64,000 nucleotides of DNA from Stygiobacter sp. (GCA_006218045.1 VBWB01000006.1:124001-188000), one strand, 5' to 3'; numbered from the stretch's first letter, positions 8,920 to 16,962 are shown. Program-made: numbers and translations. Notes: generated by a model not told the origin, from the letters alone.

Positions 8920-10979
8920 GCGCCGCCCATCACCTCGACCGCGCGGTTCAGTCCGCCGAGGACGACCTGCTGGAACGCGGGTTGTTCATCGAACGCTTGG
9001 GCAACGCCCTGGTGGCAAAGGACAACAGCCGCGCCACCGGCGTGGTGGTGGGCATCACCGGCGAATGGGGCAGCGGCAAATCCTCGATCCTCAACCTTGC
9101 CGCCAAGCATCTGGAGGACAAGCGCAAGGCGGTGGTGGTTCAGTTCGATCCCTGGGTGGTCTCGGGCAGGGACGATCTGATCAGGCGGCTTCTGATAGAG
9201 GTTGCCAAGAAACTGGGCCGCGACGAGCGAACCAAGGGAATAGCCAATTCTGTTCTCAAATACGTCGAGGCGTTGGCCCCAGCCGCCGGAGTTGCGGGCT
9301 CGGTCTTCGGCATTCCCGGCCTGAACGTTGCCTTGACCTGGACCACCAAGCTTGCCAAGAAATTTCTGGCAGAGCCCAGTCTTGACGAGCGACACGACGC
9401 CCTGGTCGAAGCCCTGGAGGACGCAAAAGCCCCCATCGTCGTCATGATCGACGAATTGGACCGCCTCGACGACGGCGAAATCCGCGCCATGGCTCAATTC
9501 GTCCGCGCCGTGGGGGACTTCGACCGCATTTCCTATCTGCTCGCCTATGACCAGCGCCGGGTGGCGGAAGCGCTTGGGGATGGCGACAGCGACCGTGGCC
9601 TGTCCTATCTGGAAAAAATCGTCCAGTACCAGATTCCCTTGCCGGTCACCTCCCCCCGCGAGTTGCACCGCCTGTTGGATCGCGCCCTGGACACCATCAC
9701 CCAGGACCGGGAACTGCCGGCTCCGTGGCGATCTGATCCCCGCCACGACGAGTTGCTGAACCTGCTGATCCCCGGAATACTGGACACTCCGCGCGACATT
9801 CGGCGCTTTGGCGGAATGTTCGATATCCAATGCGCTATGTTGGACGAGGTCAGTCTCATCGACCTGATGGGCTGGGCTGCCCTGTTGACCAAGGCCCCTC
9901 GCATAGTTCAGGCGATACGGCAGACCCCGGCTTTGGTCGGTGGCCCGAATTTGTCCTTGGGACAGGAACACGAATTCTACGCATGGCAACAGCGCAGCCT
10001 TGAAGATCGTCTCGACGCCCTGGCCCTTCCTCGGGAGACCAGGGAGCCGCTGACCAATCTGCTTCGATTCCTGTTCCCTACTCCCCTGGGCAACAATGTC
10101 AACACCGCCGACAGGCATCCCGATTGCCTGTGTTTCGACCGCCCCTTGATGACGGTCCTGCGCTACGGCATGCCCCCCGGTCATTTTTCCAGAGCCGAGA
10201 TTTGGCGGTTTCTCAGCGCCGATTACGCTGTCCGTCGCGATGTGCTGGACCGGGCCATCGCCGAGGATACTTTGCCTCTTTTCATCGCCCGCTTCGGCGA
10301 ATTGTACGGGGATTTCGCCGATCTGGATCATACCCAAATCTGGCTCGACCTCGCTCGTCATATCAGCGAGAACGCGTCCCCTTGGCCCGCACGCATGACC
10401 CCATTTCATAACTTAGGGGGGCGGTTTCTCGATGCCGTGCTGCGCAACCGGCGGATATCAGATCACGTCGTGGTGCATTTGCGCGACATGGTCGATGCGT
10501 TGGAGGCCGCCGACGATATCCACATCCTGCCGGAACTGGTTTTCGACCATTTCTGGATTTACGGTCTTTATAATTGTCGCCAATACGATAGACCGGCCAT
10601 CCTGTCAGAAGCGGAAACCGTGGCCCTGGCCGAACGTTTGGCAGCCCACATGGTCCAACGCTTCCTGGACGAGCCCGATCTGGTGGGGCGCCTGCGCACC
10701 TCCATCTTCTTTCCCGACCTGAGTCTCCTGGGGGCGTGGACGGAGGAATGCCGCGACCGACTGACCGACCTGGCGCAAGGCCCTCAGCTTGACAGCATCG
10801 TCCTGCTGTTCTTCGGCGGCAACCAAATCGTTGGCGCGTCGAGCTTGGACCGGTTGCTTGATCTGGCCGTTGTCCTGGGTCGCGCCCGACAGCGTTACGC
10901 GGCTGGTTTCGACAACGACCACCCCTCGTTGCATGCCGCCTATTTCACCCTGGTCGAACGCGGCCTACCCCCGGACTGA
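8916..10979 (+). CDS. KAP-family P-loop NTPase embedded in the cas operon
   Basis: A 687-residue ATPase with the KAP-family layout. Walker A GEWGSGKSS is at residues 49-57, the family 'FDPW' motif at 77-80, Walker B VVMIDELDRLDD at about 175-186, and a sensor-like 'SYLLAYDQRRV' at 206-216. Between Walker A and B lies a weakly hydrophobic segment (about 118-146), where KAP proteins usually carry their membrane insertion. The C-terminal 450 residues are unassigned. The GTG start overlaps the cas7 stop (GTGA) and the gene ends 6 bp before cas4, so it is transcribed and translated as part of the operon. KAP NTPases include the phage-exclusion protein PifA. A role in defence, such as an abortive or membrane-linked arm, is inference; it is not a standard I-C gene. 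Confidence 0.88.
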   Translation: MSAAHHLDRAVQSAEDDLLERGLFIERLGNALVAKDNSRATGVVVGITGEWGSGKSSILNLAAKHLEDKRKAVVVQFDPWVVSGRDDLIRRLLIEVAKKLGRDERTKGIANSVLKYVEALAPAAGVAGSVFGIPGLNVALTWTTKLAKKFLAEPSLDERHDALVEALEDAKAPIVVMIDELDRLDDGEIRAMAQFVRAVGDFDRISYLLAYDQRRVAEALGDGDSDRGLSYLEKIVQYQIPLPVTSPRELHRLLDRALDTITQDRELPAPWRSDPRHDELLNLLIPGILDTPRDIRRFGGMFDIQCAMLDEVSLIDLMGWAALLTKAPRIVQAIRQTPALVGGPNLSLGQEHEFYAWQQRSLEDRLDALALPRETREPLTNLLRFLFPTPLGNNVNTADRHPDCLCFDRPLMTVLRYGMPPGHFSRAEIWRFLSADYAVRRDVLDRAIAEDTLPLFIARFGELYGDFADLDHTQIWLDLARHISENASPWPARMTPFHNLGGRFLDAVLRNRRISDHVVVHLRDMVDALEAADDIHILPELVFDHFWIYGLYNCRQYDRPAILSEAETVALAERLAAHMVQRFLDEPDLVGRLRTSIFFPDLSLLGAWTEECRDRLTDLAQGPQLDSIVLLFFGGNQIVGASSLDRLLDLAVVLGRARQRYAAGFDNDHPSLHAAYFTLVERGLPPD

Positions 10980-10985
10980 TCCACC

Positions 10986-11603
10986 ATGGAAGACGAAGAC
11001 GACGACCTGATCCCACTTTCGGCGATACAACATTACACTGTCTGTCCGCGCCAATGCGCCCTGATTCATATAGAGCGGCAATGGGCGGACAACCGGCTGA
11101 CCGCCGAGGGCAATGTGATGCATGCCGTCGTCGATGCCCAAGGGGCGGAGACACGGGCGGAATTGCGCCGGGTGACCGGTCTGCCGCTGCGCTGTCAAAG
11201 GTTGCGTCTGGTCGGGCGTGCCGACGTGGTCGAGTTCCGCGGCGACACGCCCTTTCCCGTCGAGCACAAGCGGGGCCGGCCCAAGGACGACGAGCGGGAC
11301 CGAGTCCAACTCTGCGCCCAAGCCCTGTGTCTGGAGGAAATGACCGGTAAGGCGGTGCCGGAGGGGGCGCTGTATTACGGCCTGACCCGGCGGCGGCAGA
11401 ACGTCGTATTTGACAGCGCATTGCGAGAGCGGACGGAAGCGGCGATCCGCGGCGTCGCCGCCCTTCTGGCCTCGGGGCGAACACCGCCGCCGGTGACCGT
11501 GCCGGCCTGTCGCGGCTGTTCGCTGCGCGATCTTTGCCTGCCGGATTCGTTGGCGCATCCGTCGGTGGCGGCGTATCTGGCCGAAAGGTTGAGCGAGCCA
11601 TGA
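10986..11603 (+). CDS. cas4: Cas4 adaptation exonuclease
   Basis: RecB-family, Fe-S-cluster nuclease that helps select and trim PAM-bearing prespacers for Cas1-Cas2. The 205-residue product has the four cluster cysteines: CPRQC near residues 20-24 and CRGCSLRDLC near the C-terminus. The nuclease core is also present (GRADVVEF, then PVEHKRGRP with the E-x-K pair, then the QLCAQALCLEEM helix). It starts 6 bp after the KAP gene and overlaps cas1 by ATGA, consistent with an adaptation module translated as one unit. Confidence 0.95.
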   Translation: MEDEDDDLIPLSAIQHYTVCPRQCALIHIERQWADNRLTAEGNVMHAVVDAQGAETRAELRRVTGLPLRCQRLRLVGRADVVEFRGDTPFPVEHKRGRPKDDERDRVQLCAQALCLEEMTGKAVPEGALYYGLTRRRQNVVFDSALRERTEAAIRGVAALLASGRTPPPVTVPACRGCSLRDLCLPDSLAHPSVAAYLAERLSEP

Positions 11604-12631
11604 AGCAAATGCTGAACGTCCTTTACGTGAGCACGCCCGGGGCCTATTTGGGCAAGGACGGCGAATGCGTGTCGGTCCGTCGCGAGGGGCAGTCGCCCCA
11701 AAGGGTCCCCATTGCCGCGCTCGAGGGCATCATCTGCCTGGGCCGGGTCAGCGCCAGCCCCTATCTGATGGCCTTTTGCGCCGAGAAGAGCGTGGCCCTG
11801 ACCTTTCTGACCGAGACCGGTCGGTTTCTCGCCAGCGTCCACGGCGAGACACGCGGCAACGTCCTGCTGCGCCGGTGGCAATATCGCTGGGCCGATGACC
11901 CGGAACGTTCCGCCCAGGTGGCGCGCAACGTGCTGAAGGGCAAGATCGCCAATGCCCGCACCGTGCTGCGCCGGGGCGCCCGTGAATCCCGCGATCCCAC
12001 CTTGGCGGCACGTTTGGGCGAGGCCGCCGATATCCAAACCGCCGCCCTGACCCGATTGGACCGCGAAAGGGATGTGGATGGTCTGCGCGGCGTGGAAGGG
12101 GACGCCGCCCATGCCTATTGGTCCAGCTTCGGCGCCTTGATCCTGAACGACAATCCAGCTTTTCAGTTCACCGGGCGCAACCGGCGTCCGCCGCGCGACG
12201 CCGTCAATGCCCTGCTTTCCTTCGTCTATGTGCTGCTGGCCCATGATTGCCGCGCGGCCCTGGAGGGCGTCGGCCTGGATGCCTTCGTCGGCTTCCTGCA
12301 CCGCGACCGCCCCGGTCGCGCCAGTCTGGCGCTGGATTTGGAGGAAGAGCTGCGCTCCATCCTGGCCGACCGCCTGGTTCTGTCCCTGATCAATCGCCGT
12401 CAGGTCGAGGCCAATGGCTTCCAGACCCTGGATACCGGTGCGGTGGTGATGAACGAAGCGACCCGCAAGACGGTGATCACCGCTTGGCAGGAACGCAAGC
12501 GCGAAACCATCCAACACCCGTTCTTGCAGGAAGACGCCGAAATCGGCTTGCTGCCACATTTACAATCCCTGCTTCTGGCGCGGCACATTCGCGGCGATCT
12601 CGACCTTTATCCACCGCTGATCTGGGCTTGA
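11600..12631 (+). CDS. cas1: Cas1 integrase (type I-C)
   Basis: Metal-dependent integrase that inserts spacers at the leader end of the array with Cas2. The 343-residue protein starts MKQMLNVLYVSTPGAYLG, with the start set by ATGA overlap with cas4. It keeps the catalytic glutamate (GVEGDAAHAYW, residue 166), histidine (GFLHRDRPGR, residue 234) and the acidic patch LDLEEELR (about 246-249). It appears intact. It is followed 6 bp later by cas2. Confidence 0.97.
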   Translation: MKQMLNVLYVSTPGAYLGKDGECVSVRREGQSPQRVPIAALEGIICLGRVSASPYLMAFCAEKSVALTFLTETGRFLASVHGETRGNVLLRRWQYRWADDPERSAQVARNVLKGKIANARTVLRRGARESRDPTLAARLGEAADIQTAALTRLDRERDVDGLRGVEGDAAHAYWSSFGALILNDNPAFQFTGRNRRPPRDAVNALLSFVYVLLAHDCRAALEGVGLDAFVGFLHRDRPGRASLALDLEEELRSILADRLVLSLINRRQVEANGFQTLDTGAVVMNEATRKTVITAWQERKRETIQHPFLQEDAEIGLLPHLQSLLLARHIRGDLDLYPPLIWA

Positions 12632-12637
12632 CCGTCC

Positions 12638-12928
12638 ATGCTGGTGGTGGTCAGCTATGACATCAATACCGAGACCCTGGCAGGCCGCCGACGGTTGCGC
12701 CGCATCGCCAAGGCCTGCCAGGATTACGGCCAGCGGGTCCAATTCTCGGTGTTCGAGTGCGAAGTCACGCCCGCCCGCTGGGTCGAACTGCGCGCCCGCC
12801 TGCTCGCCATCCTCGACCCCACCACCGATTCCTTACGCCTCTACAACCTTGGCGCCGATGGCCACCGTCATATCGAGCACATCGGCTGCAAAGCCCCCCT
12901 GGACCTGGACGGCGCCTTGCTGCTGTAA
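12638..12928 (+). CDS. cas2: Cas2 adaptation subunit
   Basis: Ferredoxin-fold dimer that scaffolds the Cas1-Cas2 integration complex. The 96-residue product begins MLVVVSYDINTETLAGRRRLRRIAK, with the conserved first-strand aspartate in 'SYDIN', and continues QDYGQRVQFSVFECEVTPARW, typical of I-C Cas2. It is the last gene of the operon; the leader follows directly. Confidence 0.97.
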   Translation: MLVVVSYDINTETLAGRRRLRRIAKACQDYGQRVQFSVFECEVTPARWVELRARLLAILDPTTDSLRLYNLGADGHRHIEHIGCKAPLDLDGALLL

Positions 12929-13119
12929 CGTCGTCGGATGACCGCGAACCCCAAACACCCATCAAAACCCCAGACCTTTCGCGGAACGGTCAACCAATTG
13001 ACTTACCTTGATTTTATGAGTCGCCCACCCTGCAACGGACCGGGGTGAAGCACACCGGAAGATACATTCGCGGAATCCATCTGATCGCAGATGAAAACAC
13101 AACATGTTAGAAAGTAGGA
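12929..13119 (+). promoter_or_regulatory. CRISPR leader
   Basis: The 191 bp between cas2 and the first repeat are non-coding and contain AT-rich patches. They sit on the side where the repeat's ATTGAAAC end points away, which is the expected leader position for a + strand array. A TTGACT box occurs at 12998, but no good -10 lies 16-18 bp downstream. A repeat-like degenerate stretch lies at 13020-13053 (starts GTCGCCCACC, ends TGAAGCAC). Promoter position is not resolved. Confidence 0.6.
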
Positions 13120-14739
13120 GTCGCCCCCCACGCGGGGGCGTGGATTGAAACAAGACGGTTCTGGACGTCCATCACTGGACGGATGTCGCCCCCCACGCGG
13201 GGGCGTGGATTGAAACTTCGGCTCACCGGTTGTGGCGTTAGCTGACTTCCGTCGCCCCCCACGCGGGGGCGTGGATTGAAACATGCGAACCATGGGTCAA
13301 TCCACCGAGGAAGCCGGTCGCCCCCCACGCGGGGGCGTGGATTGAAACAGCGCGTCGTCGCCCAAGTGATAGGCCTCGGCCAGGTCGCCCCCCACGCGGG
13401 GGCGTGGATTGAAACAGCTTCAGGAAAATGGCTCAACCGGCGGTGCTATGGTCGCCCCCCACGCGGGGGCGTGGATTGAAACCAATGCTCCCACATCAAG
13501 TCAAGCGCAAGCTGTGGTCGCCCCCCACGCGGGGGCGTGGATTGAAACAAGACGGCGAAATATCCCGACGGCACCCCGGTCGCGTCGCCCCCCACGCGGG
13601 GGCGTGGATTGAAACGATGCGGGCCAGGGTCTCCCAATCCGGCACGTGGGTCGCCCCCCACGCGGGGGCGTGGATTGAAACGGTGTCACCGCCACGGCGT
13701 TCCGGCTGGATGGTCGTCGCCCCCCACGCGGGGGCGTGGATTGAAACCTCTCAGCACGTCGTTGAAGTCCATCCCGTCCGGGGTCGCCCCCCACGCGGGG
13801 GCGTGGATTGAAACTCGATCTCAGCCACAGACTGACGGTATGCGGTAGTCGCCCCCCACGCGGGGGCGTGGATTGAAACGACGTAATGTTGACGTAGATC
13901 AGCCGCTCCAGAAGTCGCCCCCCACGCGGGGGCGTGGATTGAAACGTGGAATGTCTGGGATATCCGCCGCCCGGCCCTGGTCGCCCCCCACGCGGGGGCG
14001 TGGATTGAAACAACTGGTACGTCATCCGCCTACCCCCTGGAACAAGTCGCCCCCCACGCGGGGGCGTGGATTGAAACCTTGAGACAGCCAACATGTCTGC
14101 TATGGGTTACCGGTCGCCCCCCACGCGGGGGCGTGGATTGAAACATGGTCATGTGCCTCGCTTGGTTGGTGATGACGGGGTCGCCCCCCACGCGGGGGCG
14201 TGGATTGAAACCTGGCCGGCGAAGCGGCCAAGGATCGGCCCCAGCTGTCGCCCCCCACGCGGGGGCGTGGATTGAAACCAAGTAGCTTACGGCTTTCCAC
14301 CCGATGCGCCCGAGTCGCCCCCCACGCGGGGGCGTGGATTGAAACCGTGTGTGGGCCGTGTATGCCTCGTCACTGCTCAGTCGCCCCCCACGCGGGGGCG
14401 TGGATTGAAACCTGCGGGTCGAGACCCGTCTGAAACTGGACGCCGCCGTCGCCCCCCACGCGGGGGCGTGGATTGAAACCTGGAAAGCGGACATGTTCAC
14501 CGCCGACATGAGTCGCCCCCCACGCGGGGGCGTGGATTGAAACAGTAATTCGGTGGCCACGGCGTAACGGCCCAGATGTCGCCCCCCACGCGGGGGCGTG
14601 GATTGAAACGCCGAGCGCGGGGCGGTGCTGATCGATTCCAGCGTGTGTCGCCCCCCACGCGGGGGCGTGGATTGAAACCAGCGGTGATGAACTTGAAGCG
14701 CCAGGCCGCCAGTCGCCCCCCACGCGGGGGCGTGGATTG
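13120..14739 (+). CRISPR. Type I-C CRISPR array, 24 spacers, last repeat truncated by an insertion sequence
   Basis: The repeat is 32 nt. It starts GTCGCCCCCC, contains a CCCCC/GGGGG hairpin and ends TGGATTGAAAC, which is the 11-nt handle expected after Cas5c cleavage. I count 24 complete repeats (first 13120-13151, last complete 14647-14678) with no mismatch noticed between them. A 25th repeat from 14712 breaks off at GGATTG where the IS element begins. Spacers are 32-37 nt, mostly 34-35, with no duplicates noticed. Identical repeats and an intact cas1-cas2-cas4 suggest recent activity. The leader-distal end, where degenerate repeats would be expected, is missing. Confidence 0.98.
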
Positions 14740-14774
14740 GACTTGCCCGGCAAGAGTGGAGAGCGTTTCTCGGT

Positions 14775-15008
14775 TTATGCGGCTTCGGCCTTGAAGCGGC
14801 ATGGGCTTTTGTATCCCAGGGCGGAATGCCGCCTGACGGGATTATAGAAGCCGTCGATATAGCGACCAATGGCGTTGTCGGCCTGGCGGCGTGATTGCCA
14901 GATTGTGCGCCAGATCATCTCGGATTTGATGGTTTTGAACACGGTTTCGACCATGGCGTTGGCCAAGCACAGATCGGCCTTCTTCTCGTCGATGTGCCGG
15001 AAGATCAT
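14775..15008 (-). pseudogene. IS3-type OrfB (transposase catalytic part), internally deleted
   Basis: The 77-residue frame joins the first dozen residues of an IS3 OrfB (MIFRHIDEKKAD) straight to its C-terminus (LANAMVETVFKTIKSE...VRRHSALGYKSP). The first two acidic residues of the DDE triad and the core domain are lost; only the final glutamate region (NAMVETVFKTIKSE) remains. It overlaps orfA by 4 bp, consistent with the usual -1 frameshift arrangement. It cannot be an active transposase. Confidence 0.85.
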
Positions 15009-15280
15009 CGACTTATCTCCTTGGCGAAGAAGGCCGCAGCTTTTTTTAATAAATCCCGTTCGGCCCGCAGAATCTCATTTTCTTTGCGAAGCCGAGCCAA
15101 TTCCTTGGCCGTGTCGTCATGCGGCCCGGCAAGCAGTTCCGTCTCGCGATGCTTGGCAAGCCACTTGCCCAAGGGCGAATGCCCGATACCAAGATCGTCG
15201 GCAATCTGACCGATGGTCCGCCCGCTGGTCTGAACCAGACGCACCGCCTCGCGTTTGAAATCCTCGGTGAATTTCCTCAT
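15005..15280 (-). CDS. IS3-family OrfA (helix-turn-helix transposase subunit)
   Basis: DNA-binding subunit of an IS3-family transposase. It starts MRKFTEDFKREAVRLVQTSGRTIGQIADDLGIGHSPLGKWLAKH, a classical helix-turn-helix, then a leucine-zipper-like coil (ELARLRKENEILRAERDLLKKAAAFFA) that pairs with OrfB. An in-frame ATG at 15295 would add five residues. The gene looks intact although the element as a whole is defective. Confidence 0.88.
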   Translation of the reverse strand: MRKFTEDFKREAVRLVQTSGRTIGQIADDLGIGHSPLGKWLAKHRETELLAGPHDDTAKELARLRKENEILRAERDLLKKAAAFFAKEISR

Positions 15281-15506
15281 CCCGAAACCCGTCATCTGAA
15301 TGTCCTTCGTGCAAAGTTAGCATGCACGCTCTCCACTCTTGCCGGGCAAGTCCACAAAGCCACGAAGCCGTGCCGATGGAGGCCGTCCCGCACCGACTGT
15401 GTCGCCCGTTCCCGCTTTGGCTACCCGGTGACAGGCCCTGGCGCCGCTGTCACCCTTGCCGGGCTTGTTAGCCGATCCATGTACATGGTTCCGCAAACAA
15501 GGCCGG

Positions 15507-15758
15507 TCAGGCGTGCTTGTCCGAATAACCGTCCTCATGCTGCCGGGTCGTATCTTGCACACCCAGAAGGCGCCGAAAATCTGTCTGGGTGGCGGCGCTA
15601 TCCTCGGCGGTCAAGACTCCTTCGCCACAAGCGCAATACCATCCCGGCTGCTGAACCGTCAGAGTGTGGCCCTTGTAGGTAATCGCCATGGGGCGAATGT
15701 CGCGGTCCATCCCCGCACCACATTCATGACACGTCACCCTGTTGGGCCGGTCGCTCAC
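15507..15758 (-). CDS. MqsA/YgiT-type zinc-finger protein, third gene of a toxin-antitoxin operon
   Basis: An 83-residue protein with two CxxC-type zinc-binding pairs (VTCHECGAG and WYCACGEG) in the context MSDRPNRVTCHECGAGMDR...YKGHTLTVQQPGWYCACGEGVL. This is the N-terminal fold of MqsA/YgiT antitoxins. The usual C-terminal Xre helix-turn-helix is absent: after 'QTDFRRLLG' the sequence ends within 20 residues, which may reflect truncation near the IS junction. Its GTG overlaps the stop of the preceding gene (GTGA). Its role in this operon is unknown; an accessory antitoxin or regulator is inferred. Confidence 0.65.
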   Translation of the reverse strand: MSDRPNRVTCHECGAGMDRDIRPMAITYKGHTLTVQQPGWYCACGEGVLTAEDSAATQTDFRRLLGVQDTTRQHEDGYSDKHA

Positions 15759-16099
15759 AGTCGCAAACTCGCCTGGATTTCATCGACGGTGACGCGAACC
15801 ATGGTTTTGTTGCGTTCGATCAGCCCCAGTTGGGCAAGCGCGTCCACGTCCTCGTGAACGCGCTTGTAATCCCTGCCCAGACCGCGAGCCAGGGCCGCAA
15901 CGCTCCGGGCCGGCTGCTGGTGCAGGTGCCGCAACAATTCCATGCGCTTGTTGGTCAAGGCCGCCAGCAAGGAATCGAGGTCCAGAAAGGTCAGATGGCT
16001 TTCCTGCACATCCTGTCCCTGCTCGGCCTTGTGCCATGCCTCAGCAAATCGCTTGGCCATGTCTTCAGCCGTGCCGACATGAAGTTTAACGTCGCTCAT
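15755..16099 (-). CDS. tumA: TumA-like HTH antitoxin
   Basis: A 114-residue winged-helix protein starting MSDVKLHVGTAEDMAKRFAEAWHKAEQG and ending in an HTH unit (LTNKRMELLRHLHQQPARSVAALARGLGRDYKRVHEDVDALAQLGLIERN). This matches the HTH antitoxin family that pairs with DUF6516/TumE toxins. The start is set by ATGA overlap with the upstream toxin gene. It probably represses its own promoter through the palindromes at 16412-16435. The symbol follows family naming and is moderately certain. Confidence 0.72.
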   Translation of the reverse strand: MSDVKLHVGTAEDMAKRFAEAWHKAEQGQDVQESHLTFLDLDSLLAALTNKRMELLRHLHQQPARSVAALARGLGRDYKRVHEDVDALAQLGLIERNKTMVRVTVDEIQASLRL

Positions 16100-16386
16100 T
16101 TTCCACCTCTGCACCGTTCTACATCCGCCAGGAAATCAGCCAGCAGAACCTCGACAGAAACAAACTGGTAAACTTCCTCGCGTTCGCCGTAATGGCGATG
16201 ATCGCCCTTGCCGGGCTCGTTGTCATAGGCAACCAGCCGACGGCCAGCATAGCCATAGAAAAGGCTGTATTTCAGCCCGTGGTCGCTTCCGCGAACCGGC
16301 TGCGGCACTTTCCAGATGGTCATTTCGAGAATGGCCCCATCAGGATAAGCGAGCTTATCGCGGAAGATTTGTTCAGCCTTTTTCAT
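16096..16386 (-). CDS. tumE: TumE-like toxin (DUF6516 family)
   Basis: A 96-residue protein starting MKKAEQIFRDKLAYPDGAILEMTIWKVPQPVRGSDHGLKYSLFYG. It contains the family's 'RLVAYDNEPGKGDHRHYG' block, where the DN...KGDHRH residues form the conserved polar core, and ends in an acidic helix. DUF6516 proteins are the toxin half of TumE-TumA type modules. ATG 16386 fits the family N-terminus better than an in-frame ATG at 16422, which would lie inside the operator. First gene of a tightly overlapping three-gene operon. Confidence 0.75.
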   Translation of the reverse strand: MKKAEQIFRDKLAYPDGAILEMTIWKVPQPVRGSDHGLKYSLFYGYAGRRLVAYDNEPGKGDHRHYGEREEVYQFVSVEVLLADFLADVERCRGGK

Positions 16387-16399
16387 AGGGCATATAATG

Positions 16400-16435
16400 C
16401 CATAAATAATGTATGGCGTCAAACGCCATATATGG
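16400..16435 (-). promoter_or_regulatory. Palindromic operator region of the toxin-antitoxin operon
   Basis: Immediately upstream of the toxin start are three nested inverted repeats built on the same half-site. CCATA/TATGG spans 16400-16416, TATGGCG/CGCCATA spans 16412-16430, and CCATATATGG (a perfect 10-bp palindrome) spans 16426-16435. Overlapping palindromes sharing a half-site at a TA promoter are typical of antitoxin autoregulation; the regulator identity is inferred. Confidence 0.6.
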
Positions 16436-16962
16436 TTCGAGAGCGGAAAACTTCAGCTTTACCGTTGGTCTGGGTAATCAACATTCTGATAGAAAGTTTC
16501 ATCCATAGCGTCCTTGCGAACGGAGCATGATTCCGTGAGCATGCCGGCGCTGTCGTGTTTGGATTGGCCCGCTTGTCCTTCAATTCCTCCCTGGCGGCGG
16601 AAAACTCCCGGCACACCTTGGTCAACCTCTTCGGCAGTGTAGGTCTTGACGTCCTCCGGCGGCAGGACCTCCTCAAGTTCTTCCACCGCCTCCAACGCCC
16701 GGAGATGCTTATTAAACTCCTCGACGTCGGTCCTAAAATCCCCCGTTGGCTTGTAACCGTACATTTTACAGCGCACCCCATCCCAAACATTGCCCATCAA
16801 TGCAACAGCCCGTACGGCAAGTCGCCGTGCGGTGGCATGATCTTTAGTCGAGAGGGATCGTGTCAAGTGGGTGCCGAGGACCGTGGCTAGGTCGCTCGGA
16901 ATGCGCACTCTGAGGTAATAACCGGCTCGCCGCCGGATCAAATACGGTGTCGCCATTGGCAT
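16419..16962 (-). pseudogene. Decayed tyrosine recombinase (N-terminal part only)
   Basis: Starts MPMATPYLIRRRAGYYLRVRIPSDLATVLGTHLTRSLSTKDHATARRLAVRAVALM. This matches the DUF6538-type N-terminal domain of phage integrases and closely parallels the intact N-terminus of the integrase at 19048-20406. After about residue 110 the frame shifts: one frame reads on to 16459, while the integrase-like continuation (CREFSAAREELKD) is in another frame ending at 16419. No catalytic R-H-R-Y core remains. It begins about 80 bp from the att copy at 17043, the same spacing as the second integrase from the tRNA, so it was probably the integrase of an earlier element. Confidence 0.7.

Larger units (their letters stand above)
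14738..15354 (-). mobile_element. Internally deleted IS3-family element at the array end
   Basis: A 617-bp element bounded by 28-bp perfect inverted repeats (outer end TGGACTTGCCCGG, inner end GAGAGCG) with TG...CA tips. Inside are a complete OrfA and only the two ends of OrfB, so it can be mobilised only in trans. No target-site duplication is evident: the left flank is repeat sequence ending GTGGAT, while the right flank reads CAAAGCC and shows no repeat remainder. This points to an adjacent deletion after insertion. Confidence 0.88.

Noticed and set aside
8595-10409. 604-residue open frame antisense to the KAP NTPase and cas7
   Set aside because: Composition is typical of a GC-rich antisense shadow (Gln/Gly/Ala-rich), while the plus strand has clear Walker motifs and operon overlaps.
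12998-13026. Leader promoter based on TTGACT at 12998
   Set aside because: No acceptable -10 at 16-18 bp spacing, so the promoter is left unassigned.
13003-14869. Long open frames on both strands across the CRISPR array with repeated peptides such as FQSTPPRGGR and PHAGAWIET
   Set aside because: They are translations of the 32-nt repeat and arise only because repeat-spacer units are near multiples of three; no start signals or family features.
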